Source: Sphaerochaeta sp. (GTDB taxonomy: Bacteria; Spirochaetota; Spirochaetia; Sphaerochaetales; Sphaerochaetaceae). Taken from it: DNA of 62,251 bases. The position numbers and the translations under genes were made by a program. The notes below the pieces were generated by a model. The model made no database searches and was not told the origin of the DNA. It was given only the letters and a program-made list of their open reading frames with translations. Shown one piece after another: positions 35,574 to 43,476 of the stretch (within the stretch, counting starts at the first letter, position 1; every line of letters starts with the position of its first letter). The stretch is taken from assembly GCA_016342655.1 (NCBI GenBank), contig JAEINL010000014.1, positions 1 through 62,251 of the forward strand, written 5' to 3'.

Positions 35574-36721
35574 GCTCCCGGAGGACGGTATGTGCGTAGA
35601 TTTTCTTCCTTCTTCCGCTTCAAAGCATGCTCGATGAGGATTTGCAAGACCTGTTCCATCGAATACCCAGCATAGGCCATAAGCAGGGGGAAGTGGCTCT
35701 TGAGCGTCATTCCAGGTGATGTGTTGATCTCATTCAAGTAGATTGTACTCCCTGAAACGAAGAAATCAACACGGGCATACCCCTCACCTCCGATAGCCTT
35801 GAATGCTTGTTTAGCATACTCTCTGATCTGCTGTTCGATACCCTCAGGATAGGAAGAGGGAAGCTGCAGGTAGGCACTGTCTACCTGAGAGTATTTGTAC
35901 ACATAGCTGAGGAAGTGGTTGCTCCTCTTGCCAGGGTCTACCACCAAGGCAGGCCCGGCTGCGAACAGGTGAGCCTCGCCTGTTTCAAGCAGGGCACACT
36001 CAAGTTCATCCATAGGCTCGATGAGAGATTGCACCAAGACGCAGGGGCTATGGTTCTTGGCTTCCAATACTGCTTGTCTGAAGGTCTGTCCAGTGGGAGT
36101 ACGTAGGGCTGAGACCCCCAGGGAAGAACCACTGGCTTCAGGTTTGATGAAGAGGGAGAGCCCTAGGCGTTCCTGGAGTTTCAAACAAGCTTCTGACCAC
36201 CTGTCTGGTATGGCACCTAGCGTCTTATGATCAGAAATCCAGGAAGGAAGGGCACCAGAGCCTCCTTCCATCCATTGGATATCTTGTGGATTCAAAGGCT
36301 GTGAGGGGACTGTAGGGATGCCTTCCAAGGAGAATAGCCGAGAAGCAATATCCTTATGCATCCCGATGGCACTAGAAAGGGTATCGCATCCGAGCAGGGG
36401 GAGGTTTGCCAGCATACAGAGGCCCTGCAAGTTCCCATCCTCTCCTCCAAAGCCGTGGGTTACGGCAAACGCAGCGTCCAAAGACAGAGGTTCGTCTTCA
36501 CAGAAGAGACCTTCCCCTGGGACAACGGTGAGGGGGTAGGTTGTTTCTAGTGTAGTTGTAATTTCTTCTTGTTTCTGCCAGAACCATCTTCCCTCTAGGG
36601 TAATGGCTATCAGATATACAGAATGCCCTAGGGCAATAAGTGCAGGGTAAACGCCTTTTGCGCTGTTAATCGATACCTCATGTTCGCCAGATCGCCCTCC
36701 ATACAGTAAGGTAATGTTCAT
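35570..36721 (-). CDS. ddl: D-alanine--D-alanine ligase
   Basis: A 383-aa ATP-grasp ligase forming the D-Ala-D-Ala dipeptide of the peptidoglycan stem. Motifs are YGGRSGEHEVS at the N-terminus, FIKPEASGSSLGVS in the ATP-binding region and YLNEINTSPGMT for the second metal and D-Ala site. It overlaps murE by four bases (ATGA), so precursor enzymes are co-translated. It is slightly longer than E. coli DdlB. Confidence 0.95.
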   Translation of the reverse strand: MNITLLYGGRSGEHEVSINSAKGVYPALIALGHSVYLIAITLEGRWFWQKQEEITTTLETTYPLTVVPGEGLFCEDEPLSLDAAFAVTHGFGGEDGNLQGLCMLANLPLLGCDTLSSAIGMHKDIASRLFSLEGIPTVPSQPLNPQDIQWMEGGSGALPSWISDHKTLGAIPDRWSEACLKLQERLGLSLFIKPEASGSSLGVSALRTPTGQTFRQAVLEAKNHSPCVLVQSLIEPMDELECALLETGEAHLFAAGPALVVDPGKRSNHFLSYVYKYSQVDSAYLQLPSSYPEGIEQQIREYAKQAFKAIGGEGYARVDFFVSGSTIYLNEINTSPGMTLKSHFPLLMAYAGYSMEQVLQILIEHALKRKKEENLRTYRPPGA

Positions 36722-38190
36722 AGGCGTTCCCCCTCTCGTTGGTGGAGGAGGGAGCGCACCGTCTCTTCCTCATTCCAAGGCCTCTTTCCCTCTTTCCCTT
36801 CGATACTTGTTTCATGGCCCTTGCCGAGGAAAAGTAGGGTATCGCCCTCTTGTGCAACCTCAAAAGCTCTTTGGATGGCTGTTGTACGGTCCTCTATCTC
36901 CTCAATGATGGCCACAGAGGTTCCCATCTGAGAGCGAATATGCCCGAAGATGACGTTGTTAGGCTCGTTTCTCGGGTCTTCCTCAGTGAGAATGATCCTG
37001 TCGGCATAGCGGGCGGCTATGCGGCCCATATCAGAGCGCTTTGTGGTATCACGCTCTCCTGCCGCACCAAAGACGGCGATAATCTTTCCCTTTTTCTTTG
37101 CCTGCATTTGGGAAAAGATATGCTCATAGGCATCAGCGGTATGGGCAAAGTCGATGATGATCCGTAGCCCAAGCCTATTCTCTACTGTGATCATTCGTCC
37201 GGCAACAGGCGTGAGCTTGGCCAGAAGAGGAAAGAGGTCTTCGGCCTGTTCATGCAATACCAGTGAACAGGCGAGCAAGGCGAGCATCGCGTTGCTCGCG
37301 AGACAGGGTAGAGCTAGGGGTGTTCTCACTGTTGTCTGGTTGTATTGCACTGACACGGTACCTTCCTCACTGGTAGTGGTTGTAAATGGAAGGGTTTTTT
37401 CAAGCAGGTGGGAATAGCTGAAAGGAGGAAGCTCTGACAGGAACATGGCCCTGTAGGGGTTCTGCCTCGTAGTAAGGAAGGCCCCCCCTGGTTGCAGTGC
37501 CCGGACCAGGTTGCATTTTGCCGCCACATAGGCCTCCTGGCTCTTGTGGAACTCGAGGTGTTCGCTGCTGATGGTAGTGACCAGGGCGAGGGCGAATTCA
37601 ATGGTAGCCAGTCTGTCATATTCCTTGCTGAGGGCATGGCTGGTGCACTCTAGGATGACGTGCGTCAGGTTATGCCTTTTGCATCGGGAGAGGAAGGCCT
37701 GCAACTGGTCAGCTTCGGGGGTACTCTGCCGATAAGGAGAGGGGCGTTTGCCTTCCCCGTCATCCATGCTGACCGTTCCCAACAGGCCGACCTTGCATCC
37801 TTTTTCCTGCAACATCTGATACAGGTAGTCGCATGTGGTGCTTTTACCATCGGTGCCGGTGACCCCGATGACCTCAAGGCTTCTGCTTGGCCAGTTGTAG
37901 AAGGCAGCACACATGCGGGAAAAGAGGGGACGGGGTGTTTTGGTGACAAAGTACAAGACGTGTTTCTGTTTGTTTGCTACAGGACGGGTACTGAAAATAC
38001 ATACGGCTCCCTTATCTATAGCATCATCAATATAGAGGTCTCCCTGTGTATGGAGGCCAGGAAAAGCAAAGAATACACTCGCTTCTACACACTCCTCAGA
38101 GTTATAGCAAATTTTATTGATGAGTTGTGTTTGGGCAAGCTGGGCTTCCTCGATGCCTATAGCGTTTAACAGACCCGATAGCGTGTTCAT
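36718..38190 (-). CDS. murE: UDP-MurNAc-tripeptide synthetase (MurE)
   Basis: A 490-aa Mur ligase adding the third residue to UDP-MurNAc-L-Ala-D-Glu. The P-loop is VTGTDGKSTTCDYL and the Mur middle and C-terminal domains are complete. The substrate loop reads EEDPRNEP, against DNPR in diaminopimelate-specific MurE. The retained Arg argues for care; treponemes and borrelias use ornithine, so the third residue here is open. I start at ATG 38190 instead of the longer frame because a good promoter ends six bases before it, making the mRNA leaderless. First gene of murE-ddl-dinB. Confidence 0.9.
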   Translation of the reverse strand: MNTLSGLLNAIGIEEAQLAQTQLINKICYNSEECVEASVFFAFPGLHTQGDLYIDDAIDKGAVCIFSTRPVANKQKHVLYFVTKTPRPLFSRMCAAFYNWPSRSLEVIGVTGTDGKSTTCDYLYQMLQEKGCKVGLLGTVSMDDGEGKRPSPYRQSTPEADQLQAFLSRCKRHNLTHVILECTSHALSKEYDRLATIEFALALVTTISSEHLEFHKSQEAYVAAKCNLVRALQPGGAFLTTRQNPYRAMFLSELPPFSYSHLLEKTLPFTTTTSEEGTVSVQYNQTTVRTPLALPCLASNAMLALLACSLVLHEQAEDLFPLLAKLTPVAGRMITVENRLGLRIIIDFAHTADAYEHIFSQMQAKKKGKIIAVFGAAGERDTTKRSDMGRIAARYADRIILTEEDPRNEPNNVIFGHIRSQMGTSVAIIEEIEDRTTAIQRAFEVAQEGDTLLFLGKGHETSIEGKEGKRPWNEEETVRSLLHQREGERL

Positions 38191-38196
38191 AAAGAT

Positions 38197-38225
38197 ATCG
38201 TAACAGGGAAGCTTTGAGCTTGCAA
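38197..38225 (-). promoter_or_regulatory. Promoter giving a leaderless murE mRNA
   Basis: On the minus strand TTGCAA (38225-38220), 17-nt spacer, TACGAT (38202-38197). The murE ATG begins six bases downstream, where transcription should start. No Shine-Dalgarno sequence precedes that ATG, which is consistent with leaderless initiation. Confidence 0.6.
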
Positions 38226-38368
38226 CTGCTAGTGGCTTTGCGTTTGGTTTTTTGGTATGCTGTTGGTAATCTCTTGTGCCCATGCTATAACAGTAGTAGC
38301 GAAAAGCACAGCGTTGGACTTTTGTGAGGGCAAAAGCCGTCAGACGAGCACACCCTCAAGGCAGATGC

Positions 38369-39445
38369 ATGAAACGATTCCTACTTGTTCTGGTTTGTAT
38401 GGCACTTTGCATACCCCCTCTGGTCTCTCTTTCTCTTCTCCAGACTGAGAGGGGTACGATAGGGATGGGATCGGCGGGGGTCGCCCTATCTTCATCACCC
38501 TCATCGTTCTTTTACAATCCTGCTTTGCTCTATACCGGCATCCGTGAGGAAGGTTTCTTTACCTTGAGTGGAAGCTACCACGATTCGATCCGGCCTGCAA
38601 ACTTCCGAGATACTGTGCAAAATCCCCTGATGCAGAATCCTTTTACCCACTTGAGTGTCTCATTCAGTGGGAAAAACGTGGCCCTCACCCTGCAGAACCA
38701 GGTGTCGCTCAATGATCGTAAGGAACTCAGTGGCCTGACCCAATACCGTGGCCTGACCCATACGCTTTTACAGCTAGACTGGGCAACCGGACGGTCCTTC
38801 TTTGCCTTTGGTCTGAACGTGAAGGCCCTTGCGGTATCAGAGCGCAACCCGATAGATATTCGCAATGACAGCATTTTGACGGACTTCATTGTGCAGACCT
38901 CTCTTGGGAAATTTGATCCTCTTGAAAGCGAGGCCTTCATCTCTGTAGGCATTGGCCTGTTGCTTGACTATGATTGGTTTAAGATGGGAATTGCAAGCGA
39001 CAATTTTGCCTTTGCTCAGGGAAGTGACCCCCTGCAGGTCAGTGCAGATAAAATCTATAAGACTTTGGACTGGGGTTTCTCATTCAGCACCCCAACCTAT
39101 GACTCGAATAATCTCCTGCATCTTTTCAAGGCGCAAGGGGCCTTGGATCTTGTAGATCTGGGATCAGAAGACACTAGGGAACTCAGGACAGGGTTTGCGC
39201 TCAAGCTACAGCTGTTGCCAACCTGGTCAGTTAGCCTGAAAAGCGGGTATAGGGAGAAGAAGAAGCTTCCTAGTGACCTGTTGAAGTTCGACTTCACCCA
39301 AGGTACCCATACTCTTGGCCTGTCAGCCCAGCTTGGAGCCTTCACCTTAGATATTGCCTGTGAGATTCCCATTTATTGGTATCGTGGTATAACAGATGAT
39401 GATAGCGTAGTGCAAGGGGTCTTAGCCCTCAGTTTTTCCCTATAA
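38369..39445 (+). CDS. Outer-membrane protein, FadL/UPF0164-like
   Basis: A 358-aa exported protein. Signal peptide MKRFLLVLVCMALCIPPLVS, then GTIGMGSAGVALSSSPSSFF YNPALL. This glycine- and serine-rich start is shared by treponemal UPF0164 proteins (TP0548/TP0865 group) and FadL-type barrels. The remainder alternates in the way of beta strands and ends in a hydrophobic C-terminal strand (GVLALSFSL). It probably transports hydrophobic nutrients across the outer membrane; this is inferred from the family. The start is ATG 38369, with AAGG upstream. Confidence 0.7.
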   Translation: MKRFLLVLVCMALCIPPLVSLSLLQTERGTIGMGSAGVALSSSPSSFFYNPALLYTGIREEGFFTLSGSYHDSIRPANFRDTVQNPLMQNPFTHLSVSFSGKNVALTLQNQVSLNDRKELSGLTQYRGLTHTLLQLDWATGRSFFAFGLNVKALAVSERNPIDIRNDSILTDFIVQTSLGKFDPLESEAFISVGIGLLLDYDWFKMGIASDNFAFAQGSDPLQVSADKIYKTLDWGFSFSTPTYDSNNLLHLFKAQGALDLVDLGSEDTRELRTGFALKLQLLPTWSVSLKSGYREKKKLPSDLLKFDFTQGTHTLGLSAQLGAFTLDIACEIPIYWYRGITDDDSVVQGVLALSFSL

Positions 39446-39500
39446 GTGCTTTTCATAGACCAATTACTCCTTTTGGGAGCAAAACTGCAATTGACCATAC

Positions 39501-39529
39501 TTGACACTCCAAACAGTGAGCTATATAGT
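39501..39529 (+). promoter_or_regulatory. Near-consensus promoter for the zinc-ribbon gene
   Basis: TTGACA (39501-39506), 17-nt spacer, TATAGT (39524-39529). It is the best sigma70-type promoter in the window and drives only a 58-aa protein ahead of a strong terminator, implying a highly expressed small transcript. Confidence 0.75.
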
Positions 39530-39567
39530 CAAGCGGTAGATTGTTGTAACCGTAAGGAGTAAAGTAT

Positions 39568-39744
39568 ATGTCCAAAGCACATAGAGGAAGTGGTATCCGC
39601 GAGGAATTTAACCATGGACGGGGCACTTGCCCAGTTTGCAAACGAACTGAAGTAAAGATCCTGTATGAAGCAACCGTAGAGGGTGAGAAGGCAAAAGTAT
39701 GCAAAGCATGCAATGCCAGGATCAAGGCTACTGCAGCGAAATAA
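39568..39744 (+). CDS. Small zinc-ribbon protein (58 aa)
   Basis: A short gene with AAGGAG eight bases before the ATG. The protein begins MSKAHRGSGIREEFNHGRG and has two CxxC knuckles (CPVC near 22-25 and CKAC near 46-49), with a basic tail ending ATAAK. The spacing fits a zinc ribbon; the high Lys/Arg content suggests binding to ribosome, RNA or RNA polymerase, but I do not recognise the family. It is monocistronic, with a very strong promoter and its own terminator. Confidence 0.8.
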   Translation: MSKAHRGSGIREEFNHGRGTCPVCKRTEVKILYEATVEGEKAKVCKACNARIKATAAK

Positions 39745-39764
39745 CCGGTAAGAGTATGCATGTG

Positions 39765-39793
39765 AGACTGTCCTTGTTGGCAGTCTTTTTTTT
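39765..39793 (+). terminator. Rho-independent terminator
   Basis: AGACTG (39765-39770) pairs with CAGTCT (39781-39786), with two further G-C pairs inside, followed by a run of T to 39793. It ends the zinc-ribbon transcript 25 bases before the murC start. Confidence 0.85.
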
Positions 39794-39817
39794 CCTTTTT
39801 TCGACAGAGGAGCAAGG

Positions 39818-41305
39818 GTGAATTTTTCAGGACGTACGGTGTACTTAGTAGGCATTAAGGGGACAGGAATGGCTTCACTGGCAATCCTGCTCAAAGCCTC
39901 TGGTGCCCAAGTCTCAGGCTGTGATGTACCTGAAAAATTTGCTACCGACGAACTTCTTCTCTCATATGGCATTACTGTGCATGAGGGGTTTTCCCCTTCG
40001 CTGGTAGCCCATGATGCCGATACGGTAATCCATAGCACAGCCTATGCACAAACCTTACCTATTCTCTTAGAGGCTTCAGGACTAGGTTTGCTTATCTATT
40101 CCTATCCCCAGTTCCTTTCCTATCTCTCAACATTGAGCGATAGCTATGCTGTAGCGGGAACCCATGGCAAGACCACCACTGTTGCCCTTACCTCGTACCT
40201 GCTTTCTACGGGTACTCTCTCATCCTTCCCCTTTTACAGTATTTTTGGTTCTACAGTGAAAGGCTTCTCCCAGAGCTTCTGTCAGGGTAGTGTTTCTGCC
40301 CTGTTTGAGGCGTGTGAGTATCAGGACCATTTTCTTTCCTACCATCTTCGGGGTGCTCTGGTGACCAACATTGAGCTAGATCATCCGGATTATTTTTCTT
40401 CAGCACGTGAAGTGCAGAAGAGCTTTGAAAAATTTGTGGACAACCTCGCCAGTGGGGGTTTTCTGATCTGTTGTAGTGACGATCACGGGGCGAGAAACCT
40501 CGCCTCGTATGCAAGGCGAGAGAGGGCCGACCTAACGATTATGACCTATGGCTTTGATGACAATGGGCCTTTTCGCATCATCAAGAGGAGTTATGAGGAT
40601 ACCTATACACTCTCTTGTCTTGATACTTGTAGCTTCCCCCTGCTTGTGCAGGAGCGAGCATTGGTGGGTAACCAGATAGGATCTGTCGTCCTTGCCCTCT
40701 CGATGATACTGGACAGGGAGAATCCCAAACTCTATCTTGAGGGTGGCACGCTGATAACCGCTGAGATAATTCCGACCCTAGCTGGAATGCTCAGTAAGAA
40801 ACTCACAGGGTTTCCCGGGGTGGTGGGACGATGCGAGATAATGAGGGATGAGGGTGGGGTGCTGTACATTGATGACTATGCCCATCATCCCACTGAGATC
40901 ATCACGACCTTGGGGGAATTGCACAGCAGCTATCCCAACAGGCCAATCCTCGTGATCTTCGCCCCGCATACTGCAAGCAGGACCAAGACGTTCCTCAAGG
41001 ACTTTGTCCATGCTCTGGGCATGGCCGACCGTGTTATCATGCAGAGCTGTTATGGCTCTGCACGAAATGACAACACCGGTGAGGGCGAGCAAGATATGGG
41101 GGAGGTCCTTTCCCATGCTTTGGGCGAGAGGATCATGCGGACTACCCGTTGTCGTCTCCAAGCGTGTGTGTATGCCAGCAATGATGAAGAGACCGTTGCA
41201 ATCGCTTCGAACTGGTTGCAAAGCCAAGATTTGTGTATTACGATGGGTGCTGGTAATAACCGATCCCTTACCGAGCGGATAGCTCAGGCAAGAAGGAGCC
41301 TTTGA
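39818..41305 (+). CDS. murC: UDP-N-acetylmuramate--L-alanine ligase
   Basis: A 495-aa Mur ligase adding the first amino acid to UDP-MurNAc. The N-terminal dinucleotide-like motif is VGIKGTGMASLA, the P-loop is AGTHGKTTT and the C-terminal domain has IDDYAHHPTEI. GIKGTGM differs from the usual GIGGxGM, and Mpl (recycling ligase) is the main alternative, but no separate murC is seen here and length fits MurC. The start is GTG 39818 with GAGGAG upstream. It overlaps yicC (TGATG). Confidence 0.88.
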   Translation: MNFSGRTVYLVGIKGTGMASLAILLKASGAQVSGCDVPEKFATDELLLSYGITVHEGFSPSLVAHDADTVIHSTAYAQTLPILLEASGLGLLIYSYPQFLSYLSTLSDSYAVAGTHGKTTTVALTSYLLSTGTLSSFPFYSIFGSTVKGFSQSFCQGSVSALFEACEYQDHFLSYHLRGALVTNIELDHPDYFSSAREVQKSFEKFVDNLASGGFLICCSDDHGARNLASYARRERADLTIMTYGFDDNGPFRIIKRSYEDTYTLSCLDTCSFPLLVQERALVGNQIGSVVLALSMILDRENPKLYLEGGTLITAEIIPTLAGMLSKKLTGFPGVVGRCEIMRDEGGVLYIDDYAHHPTEIITTLGELHSSYPNRPILVIFAPHTASRTKTFLKDFVHALGMADRVIMQSCYGSARNDNTGEGEQDMGEVLSHALGERIMRTTRCRLQACVYASNDEETVAIASNWLQSQDLCITMGAGNNRSLTERIAQARRSL

Positions 41306-42174
41306 TGAAAAGCATGACCGGATATGGATCTGCAGAAGAGCTACATGAAGAATTCCAGCTCTCCGTTGAACTGAAGTCCTACAACAGCAGATATCTGGAT
41401 ATCAACCACAACATCCCCTTCTACCTCGCACCCTTTGAGATCGAGATAGATGATGAGGTTAAGAAGATTGCCAGCCGTGGCCATGTTGAGGTGAACATCA
41501 GGATTAAGACTCTCGCTTCCGATATGGAGATAGTGGTGGACAAGCTTGCTGTCAAGCGCTACTGTGAGGCTTTTTCTCAGATTGCCGCCCTCAGTGGCAA
41601 AGCCCTCAAGCCTCAGCTCGCTGACTTTATCGGGAGCGAAGGGGTGCTCACCAGCGTCCGGCAGAGTGACAGCGAAATCTATAGGACTTCTCTTTTTTCC
41701 ACTCTTGCCACTGCCTTGGAGCAGTTTGACCAGAGTAAGGAACGTGAAGGCTCCCATACGAAAGCAGACCTGAAGAAGATGGGTGAAATCGTTAGAGAGG
41801 GCCATGCCATCATTGCCTCCCATGCCGATGAGCTGGAGGAAATGGTGAAGACCAACTTGCGCTCCCGTTTTGACGAGATGCTCTCAGACCAGAACTATGA
41901 TGAGAATAGGATTCTCTCCGAGGTCGCAGTCATGCTGATCAAGTACTCGGTCAACGAGGAGATCAAGCGTTTGGATGTCCATCTGAAGGAGTATTTCAAC
42001 CTCCTGGAACAGGATGATCCTGTAGGCAAACGCTTGGATTTCCTCTGTCAGGAGATGAATAGGGAGATTAACACCATAGGAAGCAAGAGCCAGATGGTGG
42101 AGATGAATCTTCAGGTCGTCCGCATGAAGGATGGCTTGGAAAATATACGCGAACAGATTCGCAACATAGAGTAG
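41305..42174 (+). CDS. yicC: YicC-family endoribonuclease
   Basis: A 289-aa protein of the YicC/YloC family, metal-dependent endoribonucleases implicated in small-RNA and mRNA turnover. Signatures are SMTGYGSAEE at the N-terminus, KSYNSRYLDI, and the C-terminal DUF1732 part with RLDFLCQEMNREINTIGSK. ATG 41305 overlaps the murC stop and has AAGGAG upstream, so I prefer it to the TTG three bases earlier. It is followed after nine bases by the cmk-like gene, a pairing also seen for yicC and gmk in other bacteria. Confidence 0.93.
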   Translation: MKSMTGYGSAEELHEEFQLSVELKSYNSRYLDINHNIPFYLAPFEIEIDDEVKKIASRGHVEVNIRIKTLASDMEIVVDKLAVKRYCEAFSQIAALSGKALKPQLADFIGSEGVLTSVRQSDSEIYRTSLFSTLATALEQFDQSKEREGSHTKADLKKMGEIVREGHAIIASHADELEEMVKTNLRSRFDEMLSDQNYDENRILSEVAVMLIKYSVNEEIKRLDVHLKEYFNLLEQDDPVGKRLDFLCQEMNREINTIGSKSQMVEMNLQVVRMKDGLENIREQIRNIE

Positions 42175-42183
42175 GGGTATTTC

Positions 42184-42717
42184 GTGCGCATAGCCATCAG
42201 TGGGAAAAGTGGGTGTGGAAACACCACCGTAAGTAAAATGGTCGCCGATGCCTTGGGCTTTGTCATGATCAACTTCACCTTCCGTACCCTTGCAGCGGAG
42301 CAGGGAATGGATTTCTGGGAATTCTGCAAGATTGCAGAACAGAGTGATGCCCCTGACCGTGAGGTCGACCGTCGTCAGGTGGAGATGGGCCTTAGCGTTG
42401 AGAACTGTGTGTTAGGTAGCCGACTTGCTATCTGGATGCTCAAGGAAGCTGATCTGAAGGTCTACCTTACAGCGACTGCAGAAGAGCGGGCAAACAGGGT
42501 ACTCAAGCGCGAAGGTGGCACCTTTAGAGAGCGTCTTGAGCAAACAGATCAGAGGGACAGCAATGACAGTGCCCGTTACGAGCGTCTCTATGGGATCAAT
42601 AACAGTGACACCTCCATAGCTGACCTGGTCATCGATACTACTGACCTTGAACCAAAGCAGGTGGCTTCCCAGATTATTGGTGAAGCAAAGAAAATCCTGT
42701 CAAAAGGAGATGCATGA
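42184..42717 (+). CDS. Cytidylate kinase-like protein, short form
   Basis: A 177-aa nucleotide kinase of the short, archaeal-like cytidylate kinase family, expected to phosphorylate (d)CMP. The N-terminal loop is ISGKSGCGNTTVS: the usual P-loop Lys before Thr is Asn, while a Lys stands four residues earlier, as in deviant Walker A loops. RREGGTFRERLEQ-like lid residues (KREGGTFRERLEQTDQRD) are present. The start is GTG 42184 after GGGG. It overlaps the next gene by four bases. It could act on a different nucleotide. Confidence 0.75.
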   Translation: MRIAISGKSGCGNTTVSKMVADALGFVMINFTFRTLAAEQGMDFWEFCKIAEQSDAPDREVDRRQVEMGLSVENCVLGSRLAIWMLKEADLKVYLTATAEERANRVLKREGGTFRERLEQTDQRDSNDSARYERLYGINNSDTSIADLVIDTTDLEPKQVASQIIGEAKKILSKGDA

Positions 42718-43202
42718 AAAAAACAGTAGTTTTCCTGGGTATTATCACTGGTATGCTCTCCTTGTTGTCCGGAGCCCCTTACGTGGGTATCAGCCAGTCA
42801 CAGGTCTCCACTTCGGTGGAGGTAGGATTCCTTACCAACTCAATAGACCAGAATATTGCAGTCTCACTGCCACTTCTTGGTTCTTTGGATAGTGGTGATG
42901 ACGGGTATCGCTACCCTGTGGCCAGCATGAACCTGTTGTACAAGAGAAAGGTCGGTAGCACCGTAGCCCTAGGGGTCGGGCCCACCTTGCGAATGGGTTG
43001 GGAGTACGAGAAGGCGTTGTGTCTGCAGGCAGGATTCTTGGTGCAGGTTTCCTTGGAGGCTCCGGGGGTAAGGGACATCCTGTTTTGTGAACTTGCCTAT
43101 CTGCCTAAGGCCTGGGCTTGGTCGGAAGGCCCTGCTTCCTCAGCATTGCTTGAAAAGGGCATCGGACAATTTGTCCGATTTGGGTACAGACACGCTTTTT
43201 GA
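42714..43202 (+). CDS. Small exported protein, probable beta-barrel
   Basis: A 162-aa protein with signal peptide MKKTVVFLGIITGMLSLLSG. The remainder is a series of alternating amphipathic strands (VSTSVEVGFL, VALGVGPTLRMGW, LQAGFLVQVSLE) and ends in an aromatic strand (FVRFGYRHAF), the usual signature of outer-membrane barrels. I do not recognise the family. It overlaps the cmk-like gene by ATGA. Confidence 0.65.
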   Translation: MKKTVVFLGIITGMLSLLSGAPYVGISQSQVSTSVEVGFLTNSIDQNIAVSLPLLGSLDSGDDGYRYPVASMNLLYKRKVGSTVALGVGPTLRMGWEYEKALCLQAGFLVQVSLEAPGVRDILFCELAYLPKAWAWSEGPASSALLEKGIGQFVRFGYRHAF

Positions 43203-43272
43203 GTACTGTACATTATTAGCGTAATTCATTACAGTAATAAAGTTGTATTATCTAGTAGAAGGAGAATCGATA

Positions 43273-43476
43273 GTGAGCATTCCATTGGATACCCTAATTG
43301 ATTATGAAGAAAATATTTATGAGATTACCTGTGTAGCTATCAAAGAGGCTATTATCTTGAGTAATCCCGGTTGTGGTGGTCAGGAGATAGAGGAAAATAA
43401 TGGGAAAATTGTTAGTGAGGTCCTCAGAAGAGCCCTTAACGGTGAAATCCACTTCGAAGCCCCAGACCTGCTCTAA
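43273..43476 (+). CDS. rpoZ: RNA polymerase omega-like subunit
   Basis: A 67-aa protein. GTG 43273 has AAGGAG nine bases upstream; the earlier in-frame TTG lies before that site. NIYEITCVAIKEAIILS and the EENNGKIVSEVLRRALNGEI segment align by eye with the omega core (NRFDLVLVAARRARQ and the ENDKTTVIALREI region), as in divergent spirochaetal omega subunits. Omega helps beta' folding and polymerase assembly. Its last 77 bases overlap the miaA frame from 43400. The call rests on pattern only. Confidence 0.6.
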   Translation: MSIPLDTLIDYEENIYEITCVAIKEAIILSNPGCGGQEIEENNGKIVSEVLRRALNGEIHFEAPDLL

